Source of the DNA: Microseira wollei NIES-4236
GTDB lineage: Bacteria > Cyanobacteriota > Cyanobacteriia > Cyanobacteriales > Aerosakkonemataceae
Assembly (NCBI RefSeq): GCF_020521235.1
Contig: NZ_BLAY01000102.1
Coordinates: forward strand, 1-35,990
DNA: 35,990 bases
Reading direction: 5' to 3'
Below, piece after piece: positions 7,953 through 15,734 of this stretch (within the stretch, counting starts at the first letter, position 1; the number at the start of each line of letters is the position of its first letter). Under the pieces are notes generated by a model that worked only from the letters and a program-made list of their open reading frames with translations, did no database searches and was not told the origin of the DNA. The position numbers and the translations under genes are program-made.

Positions 7953-8981
7953 GTGGATTTTGTCATTGGTTTAGAAAAGATAGAGAGAGGGGAAGTCAGC
8001 GATCGCGCGATCCGAAATATCATTCGCTACGGATTGGCCAAAATTCTGGCAGAAAAAGACAAGGATGATGTGTCAACTCAATGCAACAAATTACTAGAAT
8101 TTGTTGGCTCACTCAAAGAAAGCCCAATCGCCGTTAATACAGCCGATGCTAATCAGCAGCATTACGAGGTTCCGGCTGAATTCTTTCAGTTGGTATTGGG
8201 TAAGAGGCTCAAGTATAGTGCTTGTTATTGGCCAGAAGGCGTCTCTTCGCTTGACGAAGCAGAAGAGGCGATGCTCCAGTTAATTTGCGATCGCGCTCAA
8301 ATAGCCGACGGTCAAGAAATCCTCGACCTGGGATGTGGTTGGGGTTCCCTTTCTCTTTATTTAGCCGAAAAATATCCTAATAGCAAAATTACGGGATTAT
8401 CCAATTCTAGCACGCAAAAGGAATTTATTGACTCTCAAAAAGATTTGCACGGATTGAAAAATCTTAATATTATCACGGGAGATATTTCACAGTTTGATAC
8501 TTCCGCAACTTTCGATCGGATCGTTTCCATCGAAATGTTTGAACATATACGAAACTACGAACAACTTTTAGCTAAAGTTGCCTCTTGGATAAAACCAGAT
8601 GGACTGCTTTTTGTGCATATTTTTACACACCTAAAGTATGCCTACTATTTTGAAAATAATTGGACGGCAGAATATTTTTTTACCGGGGGCATCATGCCGT
8701 CCGACAATCTACTTCTTTACTTTGCCAAAGATATTTGGATCAAAAATCACTGGAGAGTGAGCGGAGTACACTATCAAAAAACTAGCGATGCATGGTTAGA
8801 AAATCAAGATCAGAATAGGGGCAAGATTCTCGATTTATTTTCAAAGACCTATAGTACAGAAAAGGCATTAAAGATGTTCGTTATGTGGCGATTATTTTTT
8901 ATGACCTGTTCTGAATCATTTGGCTACAAATCGGGTCAAGAGTGGATGGTTTCCCACTATCTATTTGAAAAAAATAAATGA
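7953..8981 (+). CDS. CFA-synthase-family SAM methyltransferase
   Basis: The 342-residue protein has an N-terminal helical region (1-65) and the methyltransferase core: QHYEVPAEFF (69-78), Cys91 in YSACYWPEG, SAM loop DLGCGWG (125-131), FEH (196-198) and His222 in LFVHIFTH. Unlike the first methyltransferase, it keeps the FEH and H positions. The N-terminal layout resembles the coclaurine N-methyltransferase-like branch of the CFA family, which also contains fatty-acid methylases such as those of furan fatty-acid synthesis. The start is GTG with GAGGG seven bases upstream. The next gene begins seven bases after its stop. Two such enzymes in one operon suggest successive or alternative methylations. 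Confidence 0.87.
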   Translation: MDFVIGLEKIERGEVSDRAIRNIIRYGLAKILAEKDKDDVSTQCNKLLEFVGSLKESPIAVNTADANQQHYEVPAEFFQLVLGKRLKYSACYWPEGVSSLDEAEEAMLQLICDRAQIADGQEILDLGCGWGSLSLYLAEKYPNSKITGLSNSSTQKEFIDSQKDLHGLKNLNIITGDISQFDTSATFDRIVSIEMFEHIRNYEQLLAKVASWIKPDGLLFVHIFTHLKYAYYFENNWTAEYFFTGGIMPSDNLLLYFAKDIWIKNHWRVSGVHYQKTSDAWLENQDQNRGKILDLFSKTYSTEKALKMFVMWRLFFMTCSESFGYKSGQEWMVSHYLFEKNK

Positions 8982-8988
8982 GGACACA

Positions 8989-10404
8989 ATGACTACCAGC
9001 ATAATCAATCCATATCTGAGCGGTAATTTTGCCCCCGTCAAGGAAGAAATTACCGCCGAAAACCTGCAAATAATAGGTGAACTTCCTTCTAACTTTTCAG
9101 GGCTGTTTTTACGCAGTGGACCAAATCCCCAATTTCCTCCTATTGGTCGATATCATTGGTTTGATGGGGATGGCATGGTTCACGGTGTACTTTTTAGCAA
9201 CGGAAAAGCCTCCTATCGCAATCGCTATGTGCGAACTAAGGCATTTGAAAAGGAGCGAGAAGCGGGTCAGGCGATTTGGACAGGGTGTTTAGAACCCTTG
9301 CAAAAGAACAACCTACCTCCCAGTCGATTTAGCGTCTTTAAAAATACTGCCAACACGACTCCGATCTGGCACGCGGGAAAGCTGTTGGCACTATGTGAAG
9401 GTCAAGAGCCTTATATCCTAACAGTTCCTGATTTAGAAACAATTGGTTCTTACGATTACAATGGGAAGTTAACACATCCCCTCTGCGCCCATCCCAAGAT
9501 AGATCCTGAAACTGAAGAAATGATGGTCATTGGGTACTCGATGTGGCAGAAACCCTATCTCAAATACAGTATTATTTCAGCCAATGGCGAATTATTAAAA
9601 ACGGTACCAATCGATCTGCCAAGACCTGTGATGATGCACGACTTTGCCATTACAGAAAATTACACAATTATTTTGGACTTGCCCCTGACTTTAAATCCTT
9701 CTCCTCAGCGAGTGAGTGCAGGAGAACCGTGGCATAGTTTCCGAAGCAATCTGCCCAGTCGCATTGGGATCTTTAAGCGATACGGTGATAGCGACAGCAT
9801 CCGCTGGTTTGAAGGGCCAGCCTTCTATATTCCCCACACCTTAAATGCTTACGAGGAGGGGGATGAAATAGTAATGATTGCTACTCGTGTTAGTGCAATG
9901 GGAATTTCTACTACAGTAGGCGAACCTATTTTTTATGGCGGACAACCCCAACTTTATGAGTGGCGATTTAACCTTCGGACAGGGGAATGGCGAGAGAAAA
10001 TGCTAGACGATGTTCCCGCCGAATATCCGGTTATTAATGAACGGCGGCACGGGAGAAAAAACCAATACGGCTATATGTCTAAAATCGCCACCGATCGTGA
10101 ATATTCGTTTAATGGGTTAATTAAATATGACTTTATTCGTGGCGAATCTCAGACCTATGAGTTTGCTTCTGGTTGCTATAACGTTGCGTCAGTATTTGCT
10201 CCCAATGTAACGGGCACTGCTGAAGATGACGGTTGGCTAATAACTTATGTTTATAACGAAGATTCAAAAAATTCAGAACTGGCAATACTTGATGCCCGCA
10301 ATATTCAAGCAGGCCCAGTGGCGCGAATACTGATGCCCCAACGAGTGCCGAATGGGTTCCACTGTCACTGGGTTTCGGAAGCGCAACTTCATCTGAGTAA
10401 GTAG
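8989..10404 (+). CDS. Carotenoid/apocarotenoid cleavage oxygenase
   Basis: ATG 8989 with GAGGA five bases upstream gives 471 residues. The seven-blade iron(II) oxygenase family is clear: FLRSGPNPQFPP, YHWFDGDGMVHGV, and four iron-ligand histidines at about 168 (CAHPKIDP), 217 (MMHDFAITE), 283 (YIPHTLNA) and 458 (GFHCHWV). Cyanobacterial relatives cleave apocarotenals to retinal. In this locus it could instead cut a polyene or unsaturated acyl chain, since the family also includes stilbene-cleaving enzymes. It is co-directional and tightly spaced with the methyltransferase before it and the FAAL after it. Confidence 0.92.
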   Translation: MTTSIINPYLSGNFAPVKEEITAENLQIIGELPSNFSGLFLRSGPNPQFPPIGRYHWFDGDGMVHGVLFSNGKASYRNRYVRTKAFEKEREAGQAIWTGCLEPLQKNNLPPSRFSVFKNTANTTPIWHAGKLLALCEGQEPYILTVPDLETIGSYDYNGKLTHPLCAHPKIDPETEEMMVIGYSMWQKPYLKYSIISANGELLKTVPIDLPRPVMMHDFAITENYTIILDLPLTLNPSPQRVSAGEPWHSFRSNLPSRIGIFKRYGDSDSIRWFEGPAFYIPHTLNAYEEGDEIVMIATRVSAMGISTTVGEPIFYGGQPQLYEWRFNLRTGEWREKMLDDVPAEYPVINERRHGRKNQYGYMSKIATDREYSFNGLIKYDFIRGESQTYEFASGCYNVASVFAPNVTGTAEDDGWLITYVYNEDSKNSELAILDARNIQAGPVARILMPQRVPNGFHCHWVSEAQLHLSK

Positions 10405-10435
10405 CACAGGTTAGTTCAAACTATCAACAAATAGC

Positions 10436-12220
10436 ATGAATAGTAGCTACTTAGAACTTGGGGAAAAATTCATTACATTAGTAGAACTTCTACGTTGGAG
10501 AGCGGAAAATCAACCAAACTCCCGTGCCTACACTTTTTTAGTGGATGGCGAAACGCAAGAAATCCATCTAACCTATGGAGAACTCGATCGGCAGGCGCGC
10601 TCAATTGCTGCTCGCTTACAGACTTGCAGTGCTGTTGGTAATTCACTCGGAGAGCGCTTCCCTAATGAGAAGACGCAGAGCGTTTGCGCTGCGCGTGCTT
10701 TGCTGCTCTATCCGCCCGGGTTGGAATACATTGCTGCCTTTTTCGGATGCCTGTACGCTGGCGTCATCCCCGTCCCCGCTTATCCACCTCGCGCCAACCG
10801 TTCCATATCTCGCCTGCAAGCAATTGTCGCCGACGCTGGAGCAACCGTCGCACTCGCCACTTCCTCTATCTTGGCGAATGCAGAGCGATATTTTGCCGAA
10901 GCTCCCGATTTAAAATCGCTGCAGTGGTTAGCCACGGACATCATCGACACCGACTCAGAAAAAGCGTGGCAAGAACCTTTGCTAACCCGCAACTCTCTGG
11001 CTTTTCTCCAATATACCTCTGGCTCTACGGGAACTCCCAAGGGCGTGATGGTGAGTCACGGCAACCTGCTGCACAACTTGGGCCTGATTTATCGCTGTTT
11101 TGAGCATTCGCCTCACAGTCAAGTGGTCATTTGGTTGCCTCTCTATCACGATATGGGCTTAATTGGCGGAGTGCTACAGCCACTATACGGAGGCTTTCCC
11201 GTCACCCTAATGTCGCCGATGGCTTTTTTACAGAAGCCTATCCGCTGGTTGCAAGCCATTTCTCACTACAAAGCTACCACCAGCGGCGGCCCCAATTTTG
11301 CTTATGAATTGTGTGTCAATAAAATTACTTCCGAACAGCGAGAAACCCTAGACCTAAGTTGCTGGGATTTAGCTTTTAACGGTGCAGAACCCATTAGATC
11401 GGAAACTTTGAAACGTTTTGCCACCACATTTGCATCTTGTGGCTTCCGATCCGAAGCATTTTATCCGTGCTACGGCATGGCGGAAGCGACGTTATTTGTT
11501 TCGGGAGGTTTAAAAACAGCACCTCCCACTTATTGTACGGTTTCAGCCGCAGATTTAGAGGAAAACAAGGCAATCCCCGCCTCTGTCAAAAATGAAGGAA
11601 CTCGAACGCTTGTGGGTTGCGGTCAAAGCTGGTTACACCAGAAAATAGCGATCGCTGACCCCGACTCTTTAACTTTGCGTCCACCGGGTCAAATTGGAGA
11701 AATTTGGGTGACCAGTCCTAGTGTTGCGGGAGGTTACTGGAATAAACCAGAAGAGACAGCGCAGACTTTCCAGGCAACTTTGGCAGATACGGGCGAAGGC
11801 CCATTTTTACGCACGGGTGATTTGGGATTCTTGCAGGATGGCGAACTGTTCGTTACAGGTCGTCTGAAAGATATGATTATCGCAGACGGTCGCAATCATT
11901 ACCCGCAAGATATCGAACTGACGGTAGAACAAAGCCACCCAGCATTAAAACTAGCAGGGGCTTTTTCCGTCGATGTCGCCAGTCAAGAACGGTTAGTCGT
12001 CGTTGCAGAGGTAGAACGCCGTTATTGGGGCGAAGTGGATGCCTTGGTAAAGGGGATTCGCAGGGCGATCGCCACCCACCACGACCTGCAAGTCTATGCC
12101 GTACAGTTGCTCAAACCGGGGGGTATCCCGAAAACCTCCAGCGGTAAAATACAGCGTCATGCCTGCCGAAATGGATTCTTAGCAAACACATTGGATGTAT
12201 TGGGAGAAAATAAATCATGA
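10436..12220 (+). CDS. Fatty acyl-AMP ligase (FAAL)
   Basis: The enzyme activates a fatty acid as acyl-AMP for transfer to a carrier protein rather than to CoA. It has YTSGSTGTPKG (193-203), WLPLYHDMGLIGGVLQPLY (233-251), TSGGPNFAYELC (282-293), YGMAEATLF (346-354), a FAAL-type insertion around 361-385, LRTGDLGFL (458-466) and Lys571 in TSSGKIQR. The YHDMG and GGPNFAY motifs plus the insertion mark FAAL rather than FACL. Residues about 69-86 look like an extra peptide compared with related FAALs, apparently encoded by a DNA repeat. It begins 31 bp after the oxygenase. The ACP at 7619 is the likely acceptor. Confidence 0.93.
   Translation: MNSSYLELGEKFITLVELLRWRAENQPNSRAYTFLVDGETQEIHLTYGELDRQARSIAARLQTCSAVGNSLGERFPNEKTQSVCAARALLLYPPGLEYIAAFFGCLYAGVIPVPAYPPRANRSISRLQAIVADAGATVALATSSILANAERYFAEAPDLKSLQWLATDIIDTDSEKAWQEPLLTRNSLAFLQYTSGSTGTPKGVMVSHGNLLHNLGLIYRCFEHSPHSQVVIWLPLYHDMGLIGGVLQPLYGGFPVTLMSPMAFLQKPIRWLQAISHYKATTSGGPNFAYELCVNKITSEQRETLDLSCWDLAFNGAEPIRSETLKRFATTFASCGFRSEAFYPCYGMAEATLFVSGGLKTAPPTYCTVSAADLEENKAIPASVKNEGTRTLVGCGQSWLHQKIAIADPDSLTLRPPGQIGEIWVTSPSVAGGYWNKPEETAQTFQATLADTGEGPFLRTGDLGFLQDGELFVTGRLKDMIIADGRNHYPQDIELTVEQSHPALKLAGAFSVDVASQERLVVVAEVERRYWGEVDALVKGIRRAIATHHDLQVYAVQLLKPGGIPKTSSGKIQRHACRNGFLANTLDVLGENKS
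10638..10695 (+). repeat. Probable in-frame repeat insertion in FAAL
   Basis: Between SIAARLQTCSAVG and ARALLLYPPGLEY the gene carries about 18 extra codons. Their DNA (GAGAGCGCTTCC, then ACGCAGAGCGTTTGCGCTGC) has the look of a dispersed cyanobacterial palindromic repeat. Related FAALs, as I recall them, run directly from LQ-x-x-GA-x-G into ERALLLYPPG. The reading frame is kept. Confidence 0.55.
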
Positions 12221-12445
12221 TTTAAAATATTGGCGGCTGTTACAACCGCTAATGTCCGATTTTCTTCGATCGCACTTGGTGATATTGAAGTTGATGAAAG
12301 CTTTCATCTATATATCCTTTAGGAGCATTTTATGTACCCAAAGATTACGGCTCAAATAGCTTTTTCTCACTCATTTCCCTATTGAGCAACGGTTTTAGGA
12401 GTTGTACGTTTCCGGCTGAGAGCTTTCCCAGATCTCAATATTCCA

Positions 12446-12474
12446 GAACTTACGCAAAACGATGCGTAAGTTTT
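12446..12474 (+). terminator. Hairpin between FAAL and thioesterase
   Basis: CTTACGCA (12449-12456) pairs with TGCGTAAG (12463-12470) and TTTTG follows. It could terminate or attenuate transcription in the 294-bp FAAL-thioesterase gap. The ACTTACGCA word is shared with the dispersed elements at 33021 and 35405, so it may only be a mini-repeat. Nothing else was recognised in 12221-12514. Confidence 0.5.
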
Positions 12475-12514
12475 GTATTCTTTAGGTGAAAAAACAGCTA
12501 ATTTCTAATTCCCA

Positions 12515-13285
12515 ATGTCCCATACCCAAGCACCAACCCCTACTTCTATTTGGATTGCTGGTTCTCAACCCAATAATCCCCAAGCCCGACTGCGCTTGTT
12601 TTGCTTCCCCTATAGTGGAGGAGGTGCGTCAACATTTCGCATTTGGGGGAAGGATTTGCCACCGGAGATAGAAGTCTGCCCAGTTCAGTTACCAGGACGG
12701 GAAAACCGCCTGAAAGAACCACCGTTTACCCAGCTATTTTCCTTGGTTGAGATTTTGGCGCAAGTCCTTCCTTTTAACCAAATTCCGTTTGCTTTCTTCG
12801 GACACAGTATGGGGGCACTGATTAGCTTTGCTTTAGCACGAGAACTCCGCAGACAGAATAAAATCGCCCCAGTTCACCTGTTTGTTTCTGCTTACCGCGC
12901 TCCCCAGTTAGCTACTCCAATAGCCGATCTGACTGATGAAGTTTTTGACTCATTGGTGATGGAAGAACTGCGTCTTGCTGGAGGAATACCGGATTTTTTG
13001 GAGAACGAGCGGGTGATGCAGAAGTTGCTGCCGACAATTCGCGCGGATATGAGGATTGTCAAGACTTATACCTACTCACCTGAAGCTCCTCTAGATTGTC
13101 CAATTTCTGTTTTTGGAGGCACAGAAGATGCTTTAGTTAGTCAATCACAACTCAGTGCTTGGCGCGAACAAACGCGCACTTCTTTTGAACTGCAATTATT
13201 TCCAGGCAATCATTTTTTCTGCAATGAAAACCGCAAATGTTTTCTTGATGCTTTATCTAAAAAGCTGACGGGTAGGAACCCCTAA
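12515..13285 (+). CDS. Type II thioesterase (alpha/beta hydrolase)
   Basis: Stand-alone thioesterases of this class release or proofread acyl chains on carrier proteins. The catalytic triad is visible: Ser98 in GHSMG (96-100), Asp205 in GGTEDALVS and His233 in PGNHFF. RLFCFPYSGGGAST (26-39) and VQLPGREN (57-64) are family hallmarks of SrfA-D/GrsT enzymes. The 256 residues are normal. The start ATG 12515 lacks a clear Shine-Dalgarno. The gap before it is the largest in the locus, so it may be transcribed separately. The last residues (GRNP) run into the IS-end sequence, so its C-terminus may have been rewritten by the insertion. Confidence 0.92.
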   Translation: MSHTQAPTPTSIWIAGSQPNNPQARLRLFCFPYSGGGASTFRIWGKDLPPEIEVCPVQLPGRENRLKEPPFTQLFSLVEILAQVLPFNQIPFAFFGHSMGALISFALARELRRQNKIAPVHLFVSAYRAPQLATPIADLTDEVFDSLVMEELRLAGGIPDFLENERVMQKLLPTIRADMRIVKTYTYSPEAPLDCPISVFGGTEDALVSQSQLSAWREQTRTSFELQLFPGNHFFCNENRKCFLDALSKKLTGRNP

Positions 13286-13345
13286 CTGTGAGGTTGGGAA
13301 GCCCGCGCTCCACCCGTTAGGGTGAGCGTCGGGAGGATGTCACCA
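13286..13345 (+). mobile_element. Solo IS200/IS605-type right end
   Basis: CCCGCGCT (13302-13309) pairs with AGCGTCGGG (13325-13333), with an inner CACCC/GGGTG stem, followed by AGGATGTCAC. This matches the hairpin that ends cyanobacterial IS200/IS605 elements and forms the scaffold of the TnpB guide RNA. No transposase is attached. It forms the right border of the lipid locus, and the analogous structure at 3020-3050 forms the left. Confidence 0.65.
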
Positions 13346-13354
13346 ACTAATTGC

Positions 13355-13663
13355 TTAGCTTGCAGAACGCCGCGATGATTGAGTTAGTGCGGTTACGCGC
13401 TGGGCATTAGAGAAGACATTATCGCCTTGCAGGTAAGGAATCGCGGGTTTGATTTCCACTTTAATTACATTGGCAGTATTGACACAAACTGTTTGGTCTG
13501 GTAGGTGGAAAACCCACCAAGGATGCTCGAACCAGCGGCGCAATTCTTGCCGCAGTTCCTGCTGAGTTTCTGCGGTTTCTTCTGGGTTAGAAATACTAAA
13601 CGATTCCGTATGACCGTCGAGATAGTAAAAAGTGATTTGTGTTTCGCTAGTTTGAGCGTACAT
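13355..13663 (-). CDS. Small conserved-looking protein, unknown function
   Basis: The 102-residue soluble protein has an opening beta-like segment (TQITFYYLDGHTESFSI), an acidic helix (ETAETQQELRQELRRWFEH), a PWWVFHLPDQTVCVNTANVIKVEI core and a polar serine-rich tail. GAGGAAG lies eight bases before the ATG at 13663, which supports expression. No signal peptide or membrane segment. The compact PWWVFHL core suggests a small beta-rich fold; I cannot name the family. Confidence 0.7.
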   Translation of the reverse strand: MYAQTSETQITFYYLDGHTESFSISNPEETAETQQELRQELRRWFEHPWWVFHLPDQTVCVNTANVIKVEIKPAIPYLQGDNVFSNAQRVTALTQSSRRSAS

Positions 13664-13722
13664 TTGGTATCTTCCTCATAGTCAACGCTTTGCGATCCGC
13701 GATCTAAAGAAAATTACAACTG

Positions 13723-13845
13723 ATACCAAATCCGGGTTAACAACCCCCCTTATTCTTATAGACTGCGTAGGCGGTCGAGAGTTTGTGTAGCCGCGAATGC
13801 GAGTCGTTTGGCTTTGCACGGGGATAATGAAAGCGGATTTGGTAT
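13723..13845. repeat. MITE-like element with 12-bp inverted ends
   Basis: ATACCAAATCCG (13723-13734) is the exact reverse complement of CGGATTTGGTAT (13834-13845). The 123-bp interval has no coding signal. A half-copy of the end (GGATTTGGTAT) appears at 20317-20327. The size and perfect ends suggest a non-autonomous element. Confidence 0.65.
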
Positions 13846-13854
13846 GACGGGGGG

Positions 13855-14000
13855 GGGCGGGTTTAGATCAACTGTCGATTATTGCATAGATGGTTGGTGA
13901 AACCCGCCCCTACACAATTACCGATTACCCATTACCAGGGCGGGTTTAGATCAACTGTCGATTATTGCATAGATGGTTGGTGAAACCCGCCCCTACACAA
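13855..14000. repeat. Duplicated hairpin repeat (GGGCGGGTTT family)
   Basis: Two near-identical copies (from about 13856 and 13938) read GGGCGGGTTTAGATCAACTG, a short spacer, then TTGGTGAAACCCGCCCCTAC. The outer GGGCGGGTTT and AAACCCGCCC arms pair. Links made of ATTACC words join the copies. The second copy runs up to the aspA stop. A diverged third copy lies at 17856-17925. Confidence 0.9.
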
Positions 14001-15416
14001 TTACCCATTACCGGGCATAGCGCTCATTTTTTCTAGGTCTAACACCTTTGCCAAGTCTTCTTGGCTCATTAAACCTCGCTCAAGTACAATTTCTCGCAGA
14101 GATTTGCCGGTGTCGAGGGATTCTTTCGCCACGGCGGCGGCGTTGAGGTAGCCGATGTGGGTATTGAGGGCGGTGACGAGGGCGAGACTGCCTTCGGCGT
14201 AGGCGCGAGTGCGATCGCTATTTGCTACAATCCCTTCCAAGCAGCGCGAAGCTAGCACGTTGATAGTATTGCCCAAAATTTCAATGCTGTGAATCAGGTC
14301 ATAAGCAATTAGAGGCATCATCACGTTGAGTTCTAATTGTCCGGCAGAAGCAGCCATTGCGATCGCCGCGTCATATCCCATCACCTGAAAGCACACCATC
14401 GAGGTCATCTCTGCCATTACCGGATTATATTTACCCGGCATAATAGAAGATCCTGGTTGTACCGGCGGCAGTTGAATTTCTTTTAACCCGGTTTTTGGTC
14501 CAGAATCCATCAAGCGCAAGTCGTGGGAAATTTTGATCAAATCTTGCGCTAAATTACGTAAAGCACCGGAAACATTGACAAAAGGTGCCATACTCTGCAT
14601 TGCCGCCATCATGTGGGGGGCGGGTTGCAAAGTTTGGTTCATCAGTTCGGATAAGATTTTGGCGACGCGAGCGCGATACTGAGGATGGGTATTTAACCCG
14701 GTTCCCGCCGCACTCCCGCCCAACCCCAGGACGGTTAAATCCAAAGATGCGGTTTCAATTCTAGTCATGTGGTCGGACAGAATTTGCCCAAAGGCGCGAA
14801 AACTTTCCCCCAGACGCACCGGGACGGCGTCTTGCATGTGAGTTCTGCCGGATTTGACAATATCTTTGAATTCAACTGCTTTATTTTCTACCGCCTCGAT
14901 CGCCGCTTCCAATGCTGGGTAAAGCGTGTGTTCTAAAGCCAACAGCGCCCCAATCCGAATCGCGGTCGGAATCACATCATTGGTAGACTGACCGTAATTG
15001 ACATCGTCGTTGGGACTGATGCGCTGGTAATTTCCCTTCTCATCCCCCAAAATTTCCAATGCCCGATTTGCCAGCACTTCGTTGACGTTCATGTGGTGGG
15101 ATGTACCCGCCCCAGCTTGGTAGATATCTACCACAAATTGATCGCGAAACTTCCCCGCCAGGACTTCATCCGCTGCGCGGGCGATCGCCCTACTAATCTC
15201 TTGGTCAATACAGCCGAGTTCGCCGTTGGCAATGGCGGTGGCTTTTTTGATTAACACGCAGGCATCGACATAGGTAGGCAAAGGTTTAATTCCGCTGATC
15301 GGAAAATTTTCGATTGCCCGCAGCGTCTGGATGCCATAGTAGGCGGAAGCAGGAATTTGCCTTTCACCCATCGAATCTTTTTCTATACGATAGTCCGCGC
15401 CTGTTGGTTCACTCAT
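14001..15416 (-). CDS. aspA: Aspartate ammonia-lyase
   Basis: AspA converts L-aspartate reversibly to fumarate and ammonia. The superfamily signature GSSIMPGKYNPV spans 322-333 and supplies the mobile catalytic Ser loop; SPNDDVNYGQSTND is at 134-147 and GRTHMQDAVPV near 190-200. The N-terminal YYGIQTLRAIENFPISG favours aspartase over the related fumarase FumC. A longer reading begins at TTG 15446, but ATG 15416 (MSEPTG) gives 471 residues, the usual length, directly before the conserved DYRIEKDSMGE. Free-standing gene, no lesions. Confidence 0.92.
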   Translation of the reverse strand: MSEPTGADYRIEKDSMGERQIPASAYYGIQTLRAIENFPISGIKPLPTYVDACVLIKKATAIANGELGCIDQEISRAIARAADEVLAGKFRDQFVVDIYQAGAGTSHHMNVNEVLANRALEILGDEKGNYQRISPNDDVNYGQSTNDVIPTAIRIGALLALEHTLYPALEAAIEAVENKAVEFKDIVKSGRTHMQDAVPVRLGESFRAFGQILSDHMTRIETASLDLTVLGLGGSAAGTGLNTHPQYRARVAKILSELMNQTLQPAPHMMAAMQSMAPFVNVSGALRNLAQDLIKISHDLRLMDSGPKTGLKEIQLPPVQPGSSIMPGKYNPVMAEMTSMVCFQVMGYDAAIAMAASAGQLELNVMMPLIAYDLIHSIEILGNTINVLASRCLEGIVANSDRTRAYAEGSLALVTALNTHIGYLNAAAVAKESLDTGKSLREIVLERGLMSQEDLAKVLDLEKMSAMPGNG

Positions 15417-15734
15417 GTCAGTATTGTTTAGGTTCCACAAAATCAAACGATGCCGCAGTTGAGAGGTGGATTCTTATTTTATAAGCGATGGCACACAGTC
15501 GCGCCTGCTGTTCTGATTCCAACTTTTATTTAAAAGGCAAAATTGAACATTATTTGGAATTTTTAAGATTTTATTAAACACGGGAGTTGGCTTATACGAA
15601 TATTCTCCCTCTGGCTTTTCCCTTTTCCCTCTTACTCTCGCTTTCCCTATCGGGTAGTTTTTACCTAGTGAGAGGGGGGATCAAATTGTGCTATTGTTTT
15701 GGGCATCTAACCCAAAAGATCAGCCCAAAGAAAG
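15417..15734. other. Intergenic region, no feature recognised
   Basis: This lies between the divergent aspA and TPR genes. It is AT-rich around 15520-15580 and should hold both promoters, but I cannot place -35/-10 boxes with confidence. No repeat or RNA gene seen. Confidence 0.5.

Noticed and set aside
8920-8988. Longer N-terminus for the carotenoid oxygenase
   Set aside because: It would overlap the methyltransferase coding end, and a good GAGGA site sits just before ATG 8989.
14001-15446. Fumarase C as an alternative call for the lyase
   Set aside because: YYGIQTLRAIENFPI and GSSIMPGKYNPV fit aspartase better; FumC usually reads YWGAQTQRS at the first site.
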